DNA from: Epithemia pelagica
Lineage: Eukaryota; Bacillariophyta; Bacillariophyceae; Surirellales; Surirellaceae
NCBI GenBank assembly: GCA_946965045.2
Contig: OX337236.1
Coordinates: forward strand, 744,001-808,000
DNA: 64,000 bases
Direction of reading: 5' to 3'
The notes under the pieces are model-generated. The model had not been told where the DNA came from. It saw only the letters and a program-made list of their open reading frames with translations, and did no database searches. The position numbers and the translations under genes are program-made. Of the stretch, positions 43,549 through 54,260 are shown one piece after another; the stretch's first letter is position 1; each line of letters opens with the position of its first letter.

Positions 43549-45362
43549 ATGACAATGACAACATCCACCCTTCCAATCACTGGAATGGCGACTCCTTCTT
43601 TGCCAAGCAGCCGTGTGGCAGTGATTGGGTTTGGTCCAGCCGGCATGTGTTTTTGTCATCATGTAGAAGAACGTCGACGCAAATTACTGGAACAATGTTC
43701 CGCCTACCAACCGCTCGCAAATGGTAGTGGTACCAACGGAAAACACCCACAAACGATCGAGTCGAGCGAAGCCCAAATCCAAGCCGAATTGGCCAAGTTA
43801 CCCACTGTGACATGTTTTGAACAGGCCGATGGACCGGGTGGGCTTTGGAGACCCGATCAAACGGCAACACCCGTCCAACCAGACAATGACAACGACAAAA
43901 TTCATTCGTGGACCAATGGACCCAAGGAAGCTATGGAATTTTTTGATTATGCCTTTGCCGATCACTACGGTGCGGAAACACTCGTACCCTCCTATTTGCC
44001 TCGATCAGCCATTTACGAGTACTTGCTGGCACGTGTCACCCGACATGCTCCCGATTTTTGTGAACGATACGCCCAATTTCGCACCAAGGTACTGCAAGTG
44101 TCCATTGTGAGCAACGACGACGACACCAACAGCAAGAATGGTCCCTTGTATTCGATTCGTACACAATGCGTGAAACTCATCAAGAATCCACCCATTACTT
44201 TGATCGAGTGATTTGGGCAGCAGGAACAAATAGGATACCCAAAATGCCGTCTTCCATCTGTAAGGCCTTGAAAGCCTTTACCAGGGGACCTGTGATGCAT
44301 TCCAGTGACTTGTCATGCATGAATTGGAACGTAAATATCAAAGACAAGCATGTCTTATTGATTGGTGGCTCGTATTCGGCCGAAGATATGACCTTGGCCG
44401 CGTTGAAACGGGGCGCGAAGCGAATTACGATTTTGGTGCGACATGCCGATCATGCCGTACCCGTTTTGTGGCCCTGTGCATGGCCTCAAGACGATCAAGT
44501 GGAAATTCTACAAGACATGGCCGTGGACAGCGTTGATCCTGATACACAGACCGTTCATTGTGTGTCTACATGGTTGCCTTCGGAACAGGAGGAAGTCGAG
44601 GAGGAATCGACACCTGGGAACGCCCCTGCCCATGGTTCAACAACGACACCAAGTCCTTCCACTAGTCCACGAGACCTTACCGATGTTGACACTATTGTGC
44701 TGTGTACAGGCTATACCTGGTGTTATGACGAAATGATGGATGAGACAGTGACAGATTACGGCGGGCGATCCAAAGTCGACGATAAAAGGTATAAAGCCGA
44801 TAATACCGTAACGGTGCCCGACGATTGGACAATGAAGCCTCATCCCAGTCCTTTATTCCAAGAAATGCTGGGACCTGTGCCCAACCCCCAAAGGGTGTAT
44901 GTCTCCGATTTGATGGAACCTTATTCTTATCACTGTTGTGTCAAGGTGTTGAATCCAACTCTCATGGAAGTTGATGTAGAAGAGTTCACAAGTCATATGT
45001 TGGCCATTGATATTTTTACTCACCTGCTGCTGTCCTGTATCACTGGACGAACCAAGATTCCTACGCGAGAAGAAGTGTTGGAGTATTCCCGTCAAAGAAC
45101 TATGGAGGGCCTCAATCTTCCCTATATTCGATATTGGTTGGATCCACCCTATCGACAAGCCTTGAGGAAATTCTTCCAAACCACACAAGACATGGATGAA
45201 TTACATGAGGAATTGGGAATGAGTGACCACGAAAGGAGTGAGAGCGAGTTTTATCATACTCTTTTAGCTCAAGCGGCAGCTGATGGTCACTACCCAGTGG
45301 ATTTGGGCAATTTTACCTCAGGTTTGACGGCCAAGGGAAAAGCATGTTCACTGGCAATGTAG
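43549..45362 (+). pseudogene. flavin-containing monooxygenase (Tmm-like), frameshifted
   Basis: An N-terminal frame (43549-44211) has the FAD motif VIGFGPAGM, FEQADGPGGLW and WTNGPKEAMEFFDY. A second frame (about 44166-45362) has DRVIWAAGT, the FMO-type FTRGPVMHSSD, the NADPH motif LLIGGSYSAEDM and IVLCTGY. The order and spacing resemble bacterial trimethylamine monooxygenase. The two frames are one register apart and overlap near 44166-44211, so a 1-base indel near 44160-44200 breaks the gene. A sequence error would explain it equally well; a 26-base GT-AG removal would restore frame but is too short for a usual intron. Intact, it would be roughly 600 residues and oxidise a soft nucleophile such as an amine or sulfide. 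Confidence 0.75.
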
Positions 45363-47001
45363 CTGCTCCCTTCACAATGCTTTGGATGGAACTCGACGAT
45401 ACGAACAACAATGCTTTGGACTTCGTTCAACAACCGCCGCCACATTAAGGAATAAATAGTTCTTAGGCATTGTCACACCCAAGCATCGCATCCATCTGCA
45501 GAGCCACATAAAGGAATAAATAGAAGCATCGCATCCATCTGCAGAATGCCCTAGTTTTCAAAGCTTTTTGCAAAAGATGTATATAGCAATCTTTATTTCA
45601 GTAAGACCATCCTCAGTCCTGAGTCCATCTCCTGAGCAGATTCTTGAGTACAAAATTATATCCGCGACTGAATATGACGGAGATCTCGAAAAGATCCCAA
45701 AGATCTTTCACACCAAATCTTGACGATGTTGGCACGGAGGCGCACACTCCGGAACCAAACTTGCGTCACTCTTGAACTTCCACTCTCTCTCTGTGGTGTC
45801 TGGTGTGATGGATGTAAGCTTTACACAACCCGGGCAAATGGTTTGGTCGGAACAAGAAAAAGCATCATCGAGCGAGCATTCACGAATCGACCACGGAACC
45901 CACCACGACGACAACGCCCTCCACGGCCGCCTTGACGGGCTTGGAAGGACAAACAGCGGCGGCTCTGGCTGCTGCTACTGCCGCCGCCGCCATGACCCTT
46001 CGAATGCCAAAGGGGCCGGAAGCATCTTCTACCCTCACCCTTCACAGTGCCAACCATACGGCGTCCCATTTGTTGGCATGACAATCGTCACTGGGAGATC
46101 GACGCATTCCACGACGGGTGGTCGACCCCCCGCATCACCACAACCTCCACAATCTGCGACACAACAACAGGCTCATCCGTGTCGAACATGAAACCACCAC
46201 TGACTTGGAATTGGGGAGTAAACTGGCGTCCTATACTTACGTGTAACCCTTTTCCTTCCCACACGGGCAAATCGGATGGATCTTCTGTCCCCTTGTCACA
46301 GGCCCAGCGATCCGATAAGCATGTGTACAATGACATGCTCAAAGTGCTCTTTGTGGGTCCCAAAAAGCCTCGGACTAGCACTACCCTCGCCAAAAACTTT
46401 GTAAATCAGCTCACATTCCATGGTTGCGCAGGAGAAGTTGGTGTTTGGGGAATCATATGTGCCCACCACTAATTGAAGATGAACTCGGATACTGCCCATG
46501 GCGACCACCCCGAAGAAACAGTTTATGACTCCCATCTCATAACTTTTCCTTCGAGGTTGAACTCAGGACCAAGCACAAACGACGACGACGGTGACGACAA
46601 CATGGCGTTTGTGGGTGTTGTCGTTGCCGAACCATTTGGATTTGGGGAATATTAAGGGATATCGTACTTACTGCCGATTCATTCGCAGTCTTCAGCAAGG
46701 AGGCCTCTACCAACTTGCGCAAGAGCCCAAACAACAGGGACGAAGCCATCGATGGCGTTGTCGGCATCCTGTCATTTCTTTTGTGTGTTCACCATCCCAT
46801 TAGAGAGAAAAATTCAGCAAAACGACAAAGAAGATCAACTGCCATTACAGATTTCGCCGTCCATGCAGATCTTTCAGTGTCATATCAGTATTACGGCACA
46901 CAAGAAACGAAATGCTTGCTCCAACCAAGATGCTTCCATACCGTTAGCGGTAGACCATGATGGATTGGGGCCAGAATCCACCGACACACTTGTGTTACTC
47001 A
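45363..47001. other. gene-poor region with short tandem duplication and unresolved frames
   Basis: At 45443-45546 AAGGAATAAATAG and AGCATCGCATCCATCTGCAG each occur twice in a tandem arrangement. From 45850 to 46470 several overlapping frames on both strands look partly coding (for example plus-strand 46047-46472 and minus-strand 46088-46393) but none has a domain, and I cannot choose between them. A second orphan exon copy lies at 46665-46768. Confidence 0.35.
46665..46768 (-). repeat. orphan exon-like repeat, copy 2
   Basis: Matches 42922-43025. The ATG at 46749 opens the same 26-codon exon, with Ala in place of Val near its end, again stopping exactly at a GTAAGT donor (46671). Both reading frame and splice site are kept in the two copies. 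Confidence 0.6.
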
Positions 47002-48667
47002 TTATGCCTGTTCTTCATTTACCATGGTGGATGGAGACGTGGTTTCTTCATTGTTGTTGTTTTGATTGGTAGTGGTGTTTGACGCGGATACATCGTTGTT
47101 GAGGTTGCTTCGTCCTTGTTCGGTACGACTTGGGGGTGCGGATTCGGGTGGTGGTTCGAATGTCTCGTCATTATTGCTGTCATGTTCGTTCTCTTGTTGG
47201 TCTTCCGCCGTCACATCGTCGGGATCGACAATAAAATCTCTTCGACAGCAGGGACAGAGCGGTCCTTCTCGTTGTTTGAGCAACCATTTTTCAATACAGT
47301 CTTCATGAAAGACATGTTCGCAGGAGGGATTCGAAGACCAAACGACGGTCGATCCAATGGTAAAGGATGACAAACAAATGGTACAAATTCCCGACGCCAT
47401 TCGTGTAGGTCTATCCGGCACTGTGGTAGTGGTCGTGGATTCGCCGCCTGAGGGTGGCCAGAGTCCTTGTGGACATGGCAAACCAGGAATGGGAATTTCA
47501 ATCATGACATTTTCATCCTCCTCGTCGATATCCTCCCAAACTATGTTTGTGGAATGCAAGTTGTTAGTATTGTTGGCTGTATTGTTCTGGGCAACAGAAT
47601 CAATGGATAGTGGGGCACTTGTTGTTGTATCCTGTTTCTCCATTGTGGTTCCTTTTTCGTCTTGTGGGGTAGCATCCTCCTCTTCACTGTTGCCCAACGG
47701 AACCTCGACAATGGGGGACGACGACGACATGACGGTTGTGGGTGTTGTAGTCTGTGGATTTGGGGGAGCGGGTGGATTGGGAAAATGTTGAGCCGTCAAT
47801 GTCTGTCATTCGAATCCAGCAGTACGTGGTTGTGTTGTTTCAAAAAACAAAACCAACGATGGCAAAGAATGGAGTCATCCAAAGAGCGACAAGACAAGTG
47901 TGAGTGTACGATATTGCGCCAAAACGACACGAAACAAACGGGAGGCTGTGCAGAACTGTGCTGCGTGCATCAAGAGTTCCACGTACCACTCGTACGGGTG
48001 CAATGAGTTGCACAATCCTTGCTTTTCGTTCTGCCAAGTATTTTCGTCGAGCCGCACGAGATTCTTCGCTATTCGTATTATTGTTTGGATTGGCATTGCT
48101 CGAGGAAGAAAAGGAGGCTCCGGCCAATCCACCACTGCCACCAATCACCACCAGGGTTCCATTCGGACCACGACGACTTCTCGTTGTAGTAGTGTTAGTA
48201 TCTTCAAGGGCTTGCAGCCGTCGCTGCACACCTCGTTCCTCGCAATGCAATCGAAAATAATACAAGACCGGTGTCATAAAGCACATGCCCAAGACGGACA
48301 AGTACAAAAAGGTCAAGACCGTCCGTCCTCGTTCCGATTCCCCTTGCATCCTTCGCCGAACAGTGCCATGGAGACGATGCACCCCCTGTTTTTCGCTTTG
48401 ATACTCTTTCGTCAAAGACGATAACGACGAGGAATCCCTCAAGGAAAACCCTCCTTTCATTACAGTCACTGAATCATTCACCACATCATCTTCTTGGGTC
48501 CAAGACAGAGCTGAGAAGAAGGCCGGTTGGACTTGTTGATCCTTTGTACTTTTCGTCGTTGATACGGCCACAGCCTTTCTGCCGCTATTGCTTGCAAACA
48601 ACAGCAGTAGTACCAAAAGAAGAAAGTGACGATTTGGAATCGACACCTTGGATGCACTCATTATCAT
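47002..48667 (-). CDS. membrane-anchored RING-H2 E3 ubiquitin ligase
   Basis: Two exons, 48667-47987 and 47802-47002; the 184-base intron GTACGT...ATGACAG falls between codons. 493 residues. Signal peptide or anchor at the N-terminus (HFLLLVLLLLFASNSG), a second membrane helix near 145-165 (VLTFLYLSVLGMCFMTPVLYYF), a basic stretch RRKYLAERKARIVQL, then IPIPG and a RING-H2: CTICLSSF...VVWSSNPSCEHVFHEDCIEKWL...CPCCRRDF (about 365-412). An Asn/Glu-rich tail ends it. This signal/TM/RING layout with VVWSSNP before the histidines is common in diatoms. Predicted to ubiquitinate targets at an endomembrane. Confidence 0.85.
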
Positions 48668-49721
48668 TGTCTTTTTCGACACCTTCGGATGACCCTCCAG
48701 CAACGGATTGCGTGGACCGTAGAGAATCGTACTAGGATATCCAAACTATCAATCAATTCAGGAATCGCTGCTGTTACTGTCGAGGACAATCGACTTCACT
48801 GGACAAATGTAACTTCAACAAAGGAACACTCGGACAACAGGTAATCGAATGTCTTCCCCGTACGAGGACCTGTTGACGAAACGAGATCTTGACACAAATC
48901 AACGATGCAAAGTTTGTCTTGGACGCTTCAAGAGGGAAGTGATAGTTGAAAATTGCAAGGAACTTGATATTATGCGTCCACTAAAGATTAAAAGAATCAC
49001 CAGGTCAGGAACCAAAGTGTTCTCATTTCCTTTGGCCTTTGGCTTTTGAGTGGAAGGGTATCGACGACGAAGAAGATCCGCGACGCTGTGCAAAATCTCG
49101 GGGTATCAACGAAGAAGATCCGCGACGCTGTGCCTTCCCGAAAGGAAAGCAAAAAATGTCAGTACAGTACATACAACGATAGGAAGACCAAAAACACGAC
49201 CAGGATCAAACATACTTAGAGAAGTTCAGGTCTTGGTCCGCAAGGCTAGCTATGCATTCAAAACGGCTTAGGAAAAATTAAATATTGCCCATAGCCCCCG
49301 GCCAATTCCCGTCCAGTTTTCAGCCACGTACGAGTATCTCATGGGATCTTTCACACGAACGGGACTGTTCTATCTGTCGTCAGCATCATGACGAGTGAGT
49401 AGTAGGGAAATAGCTCGACAAACATTAGGCCACAAAATATGTTTTGTCAACCTCACAATTCACAATGGAGTCGGCTTCATGACAACTTGCGTTCGCCATA
49501 ACCTCTCCTGTCGTTGGGCATGCCGAGCCATGTGCCATGTTGCCAACGGATCCTTGGAAAAAGGTCTTGTAGGCTTCCCGTATGGAATACCAATGGCTCC
49601 CAATGGGATGCTCACAAAGTGGTTCCATACCGATTGGCTGGAATCTTTGACCGAGAAGCGGACGCCACATGGACTATTGTCATCCTCACTTGGTTCGCAA
49701 CAGCACCTATACACGCAAGAT
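48668..49721. other. intergenic, no gene firmly supported
   Basis: A 42-base unit is tandemly doubled at about 49056-49130 (GACGAAGAAGATCCGCGACG). A 66-codon frame (48849-49049) and a 148-codon frame (49395-49841, running into the AAA ATPase 3' end) are open on the plus strand but show no domain. Confidence 0.35.
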
Positions 49722-52093
49722 CTATCCCTTTACTTCCTCCAGTGCCAAAAGGACATCTTCCAGAGTAATGAGCAACCCTTCAATGCCGGTCCCATCTTGT
49801 CGAGACCGAGCCAGGGCAATCGATCCCGCACATCGCACTAGACCGGCAATGTCCGCACCCGAAAATCCATCCGTCAAGCCGGCCAAATCACAAACATTCT
49901 TCCAGCGATTCGATCCCACCGTCGTCGCCACCAAGGACTTTGCCAATTGCCGGAGTGATTTTTGGAATTTGTGGCGGCGACGACGATTCGATGATGCGGC
50001 GGGCAATGTCGTCACCTCAAAACGAGACGGTTGAACCGTGCCATTGTCGGTTACATCCTCTCCGACCACTGGCACGCCATCGATAGCACAGCACAAGGGT
50101 TTGCTCAGCCGTCCTCGTTTTCGGAGGGCTCGAAAGTGAATTTGTAATATTTCTCGCCTTCCCTCACGATCGGGCAGTGGGATTTCGATTTGAACCTCCA
50201 ATCGACCGGGTCGCAAGAGTGCATCATCCAAGAGTTCTTGTCGATTCGTCATTCCAATCAAGAGGATATTGGGAATGGCATTGACTCCATCGAGTTTGGC
50301 CAAAATTTGATTCACCACGGAAGATCGCGTCGATTCTCCACTGTCTTCGGCCGACGTTCGTTTCCGAAAGACGGCGTCAATTTCGTCAATAACGACAACA
50401 TGCAAGGCCGATCGGGTCGAATCACCATTACAAGCCGCCAATTCTGCTTCCGCGTCCGCAAACAAGGCCCGGACCAGCTTTTCGGAACCACCCACCCAAC
50501 GATCCAAGAGTTCCGGTGCCGACACAATTTTGGGAGCACGGGCCCGCAAGGCCGAAGAAATCTCACGCGCTAATGCCGTCTTTCCGCAGCCTGCGAGAGA
50601 ACGAAACGAAAATCCACGTTACGAAGTGTTCCATGAGTGGGATGGGGGTCCACACGAAACTCGCTCGTGTAAGTTATAGTTCACTTACCCGGTGGTCCAT
50701 AAAGGAGCAATCCGCGAACCGGTGTCAGTCCAATCAAGGCCAATTCTTCGGCTTCTAGCGCGTTGGCCGCCAGCTCGCTCGATGTCTTGTCTTCCATGGA
50801 TTCATCATTTTCATTGTCGACATCGGCAGGACGAATGATTCGCCCATCCAATACCCGTCGTACAATGGCATCTATTTGGGCTTGTAAGCCTCCAACCGAA
50901 GACTGAAAGTTGGATCGAAAGGCTTCATTGCGTTCTTGTCCCGAGAGAGAAGCAGGAGAATAACCACTGAGATTATTCGACTCTGAAGTCTCTTCGTCGT
51001 CTTTCGTATTGTTGTCCTTGTCCTCTGACACAAAGTCAAAAATCTCGTGCGGGTCCCAGCCAAAGCCTTGAATGACCATGGATCCTTTCAATGCCCCTTG
51101 CAGGCTTTTTCCGCGGGGCAACAAGACAACTTCCAAGACTGCTGCCGATCCAATATCCACCCCTTGATACATGCGATCGGGACCACCGTACATCATCCAC
51201 GCTGGAATGTGATCCTGGGCGCGTGTTTTGACTTCTTGTCGCACCCCCGCTTGTCGAGGAGGTGCTCGGCTGTTGCTGGAGACCAAGAGTCGAGAGCGTG
51301 TGACACCACCATACAAGAGTTTCCCATAAATGATACTGGCGGGAAACTCGGACAAGGGACGTGGCAAGGCTGTCCCCGAGGGCAACAATATCATTCGACA
51401 CCCGACACGATTCAAAAAGGCTTCTTTCGACTGATCAATCAAATCATAGGATTTGTCCGACAAGGTGGCATCTACCAGTTCCCGAAATGGTTCGGAAAAA
51501 TCCACAATCATGGGCGTCGGTACCGTTTTCATCCATCGCATCCATGCCGAGGATTCATCCCGATCCAATCCCATTCGTTGGTCCGGCAATTTGATGCAAA
51601 GTCGATCAAAAGCCTTTTGCAAGGCAAAGGCACTGGCGTCGTTGATCCAATTGGTGGCACTCGAAGCCTGTGTTCCTGCTTCTTTCCCTATCGCATCTCG
51701 CCGTATATCACTTTCCAGAAGACACAAGGCGGCCCGACCAGCCAGTAAATCAAAGGCCGAATCCTGGCGTACGACAGCTTCCGCACGTACTTGTTCCTCC
51801 GCACTCAAGGTCTCCTCCTCTTCCTCTTGTTGAATATCATCCTTGACGGGTGTTGCCTCAAGAACATGACCGCTGTTCTTCTTGGCCAACTCGTCCTCTT
51901 TGAGGGCCAGGGGAGCTGCAATCCTAGGGAAAGAGCTCGATGTGCCGATCGATTGAAAGGCATGCACAGAAAACGGAATCATCAGAATGTGCAAACAAAC
52001 TGCAATCACCAACGCACATGGTTGGTTCGACCAGCAACGTGGCTTCTTCTTCATTCTAGTATCACGGTTTGAAACATCTTGTTCTGATCCCAT
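49722..52093 (-). CDS. NSF-like AAA ATPase with probable plastid targeting
   Basis: Exons 52093-50689 and 50590-49722; the 98-base intron GTAAGT...CTCGCAG interrupts Walker A and keeps frame. 757 residues. The N-terminus has a hydrophobic signal ([19 protein letters not shown]) followed by FQSIG, like the diatom ASAFAP cleavage motif for plastid import. A long N-domain of about 430 residues follows. The single AAA domain carries [29 protein letters not shown], Walker [39 protein letters not shown] and [11 protein letters not shown]. These are closest in feel to NSF D1. NSF proper has two AAA domains and acts in the cytosol on SNAREs; one domain plus a targeting signal is unusual. The organelle is inferred. 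Confidence 0.8.
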
Positions 52094-52378
52094 GGTACGC
52101 TTCACTTTAGCGGAACGAAAAAGTAGGATGCCATTGTCGTTGTGTCATTTTTCTCGCATACGCACTTCTCGATTCCCGAGCGGGACTGCGAGTGTGATTG
52201 GACTATCAGGGCTAGTCGTTTGGTCATCACCTTTTCTTGCATAGGAGTAGGAGTAGGAGTAGGAGTAGTTCTCCTAGCTCCTAGCGTACTCCTAGTATCT
52301 TCGAGTATGCCTTCTCCTATTGCCAATCACATCAACTTGAACCTTTCTTTTTGTTCCTTTATGGTTTCTAGAGAGTAG

Positions 52379-53692
52379 CTACTTGGAGAGGCTGTCCAAC
52401 CACGTGTCTAGCTCTTGTGCGGCATGATGCCATTGATTGGTGAGCATGACATCGTGAGGTGCATCCACAAAGCGTGCGGCATCGACATTGAAATACCGTG
52501 CGGTTTCTTCCACGCCTTCGTGGTCCACAATGACATCGCCCGTGGCACCCAAGACCATGCAAGGTGGCAAACGAGCCACAAAGGGTGCCTGGCCATTTTC
52601 CGCGGTTGTCGCCGACGGCAGTTGTTTGGCCAAATCCAACAAATCAATCGTGGCCTTGGAATCGCGGGTAAAATACTCTTGATAACGAGCAATATCTTGA
52701 TCCGAAACTCCATGATCGTCCACCACTACGACTTGCTCTTCTTGGGCAGATGGATCCTCCTCTTTGGAGTTTGGAATGGTCGTGGTTGTTGTTGTTGTTT
52801 TGGGTCCTCCAAAAAACAATTCCCGACAGAGCGGGGCATCGGTCAAGAGTTGTTTCATTGCAAAGCCACGGGTAATTTTGAAACTGCGACGCCACCAGAA
52901 TTTGCGCAGATATCGTCCAATGATGCGGCCATTGCCACTGGGTGGGACCGCACACATCATGACAATGCCCCACAATTGTTGGGTCCGTTCGGGATGCAAT
53001 TCCAAGAGTTTCATGACGGCCAAACTTCCAAACGAATGAGCAATGACAATCGGTTTGATGATTTGCGTGGTTGTCGTAGTAGTTGTAGTATTCGATGGAC
53101 CGAGTAGAGACGGCAATTGATCCAATAAGGATTCCAAATCGGCCACATGTTGTTGAATTTGTACCTTTTTGACTCCTTCACCGGCAAAGGTTCCACCCGT
53201 GCCTCTCCAACAGGGTGCCACCACTCGATATCCTTTGCGAACAAAGTAGGGAAAAAAGTATTCTGTCCAACACCATCCTCCATGAAAGGATCCATGCAAA
53301 AACAACAAGACGGGCTTGTCGTCATTGTTGTCCTTGTCTGCGGCGGCACTTGTGTCCAATGTGACTTTCATGGAAACGCCCGTGGCCAATGGAATTTGAC
53401 GTTCTTGGTACGACGAAAAGGACGGTTCGTTGTCATGATCCGTGGTGGCTGTGTTCAATGCTGTGGCTGCCATGGTTCGAATGCGGTTTGTGTTGGTTGG
53501 CACTAATACTTCTGTGAATGTTGTTCCGTAAATCAGAGTTTCGCTCCACGGTTTTGGAAACCCGCGCCTCCAAGGCAGCAGTGCTTGACAGGATGCTGGT
53601 AGGAGGATGAATGGAATGAGAACCAGCCATCGTCGTCGTCCTCTTCCTCCTTGCACTTGGGAACCAAATGAGAAGAATGAAGCAAGCAGCAT
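52379..53692 (-). CDS. alpha/beta hydrolase
   Basis: 437 residues, ATG start, single exon. The N-terminus has a hydrophobic stretch (WLVLIPFILLPASCQALLPW) that looks like a signal or transit sequence. The fold markers are the oxyanion region LFLHGSFHGGWCW, nucleophile elbow AHSFGS (Ser), an Asp in LGATGDVIVD and a His in APHDVM. Substrate cannot be told. Thr-rich runs and a Glu/Gln-rich insert in the lid region are low complexity. It is divergent from the HlyIII gene. Confidence 0.85.
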   Translation of the reverse strand: MLLASFFSFGSQVQGGRGRRRWLVLIPFILLPASCQALLPWRRGFPKPWSETLIYGTTFTEVLVPTNTNRIRTMAATALNTATTDHDNEPSFSSYQERQIPLATGVSMKVTLDTSAAADKDNNDDKPVLLFLHGSFHGGWCWTEYFFPYFVRKGYRVVAPCWRGTGGTFAGEGVKKVQIQQHVADLESLLDQLPSLLGPSNTTTTTTTTQIIKPIVIAHSFGSLAVMKLLELHPERTQQLWGIVMMCAVPPSGNGRIIGRYLRKFWWRRSFKITRGFAMKQLLTDAPLCRELFFGGPKTTTTTTTIPNSKEEDPSAQEEQVVVVDDHGVSDQDIARYQEYFTRDSKATIDLLDLAKQLPSATTAENGQAPFVARLPPCMVLGATGDVIVDHEGVEETARYFNVDAARFVDAPHDVMLTNQWHHAAQELDTWLDSLSK

Positions 53693-54260
53693 TCTGTTCT
53701 CCTTCTCTGTGACGGCTTCTTTTTTTTTCTTGTTTGGTTGGTCGACTGTGACAAGTGTTCGGATACCTTATTGTTGTCAATGGCTCGTTCAGATGAGTGT
53801 TCTTGATGCCGATCAGTGTTCTGTGGATCTTTTTTTTTTGCGAAGTGCGAGTTCGCATACAAAAAATGTGGGGTTTACGTTTCGGGTGGATGTACCTTGT
53901 CTTTCAACGCAAACCGAAACCGAAAATCATTGTGCCCATAACCTGATAGGAGTACCTTCTTCGAAAATCTAACCGCCGACGCAATGATCGACTTGAAATG
54001 GCGTCAGATAGTCACACACATTCTCGGATTCTATTATAGGCCATGCCCTGTTGAATGAATTCGCAATTCAATCTCGTTTCATCTCTTTGCTGAAAAACGT
54101 TCAAGTCATTGAATCATCAACACAAACAGCAAAACGACAGAACAATAAGGTTGCCTGAAGCAGAACGCAAAATCTCGATCCTCCATTTCTGACACCACCA
54201 CATCAATCCGAAAAGGCATACTACTATCTTTACTTTGAAGAAAAAGTCGAAAAAGAGACG
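53693..54260. promoter_or_regulatory. divergent spacer, hydrolase and HlyIII genes
   Basis: About 570 bases between two divergent starts, so it holds both promoters. A poly-T run of nine lies at about 53831. No gene or clear motif is visible. Confidence 0.35.

Noticed and set aside
43549-45362. Intron explanation for the FMO register change
   Set aside because: The only GT-AG removal that restores frame is 26 bases, shorter than any other intron in the window (47 or more).
49395-49841. 148-codon plus-strand gene
   Set aside because: Open frame without domain whose 3' part overlaps the AAA ATPase exon in antisense; not enough support.
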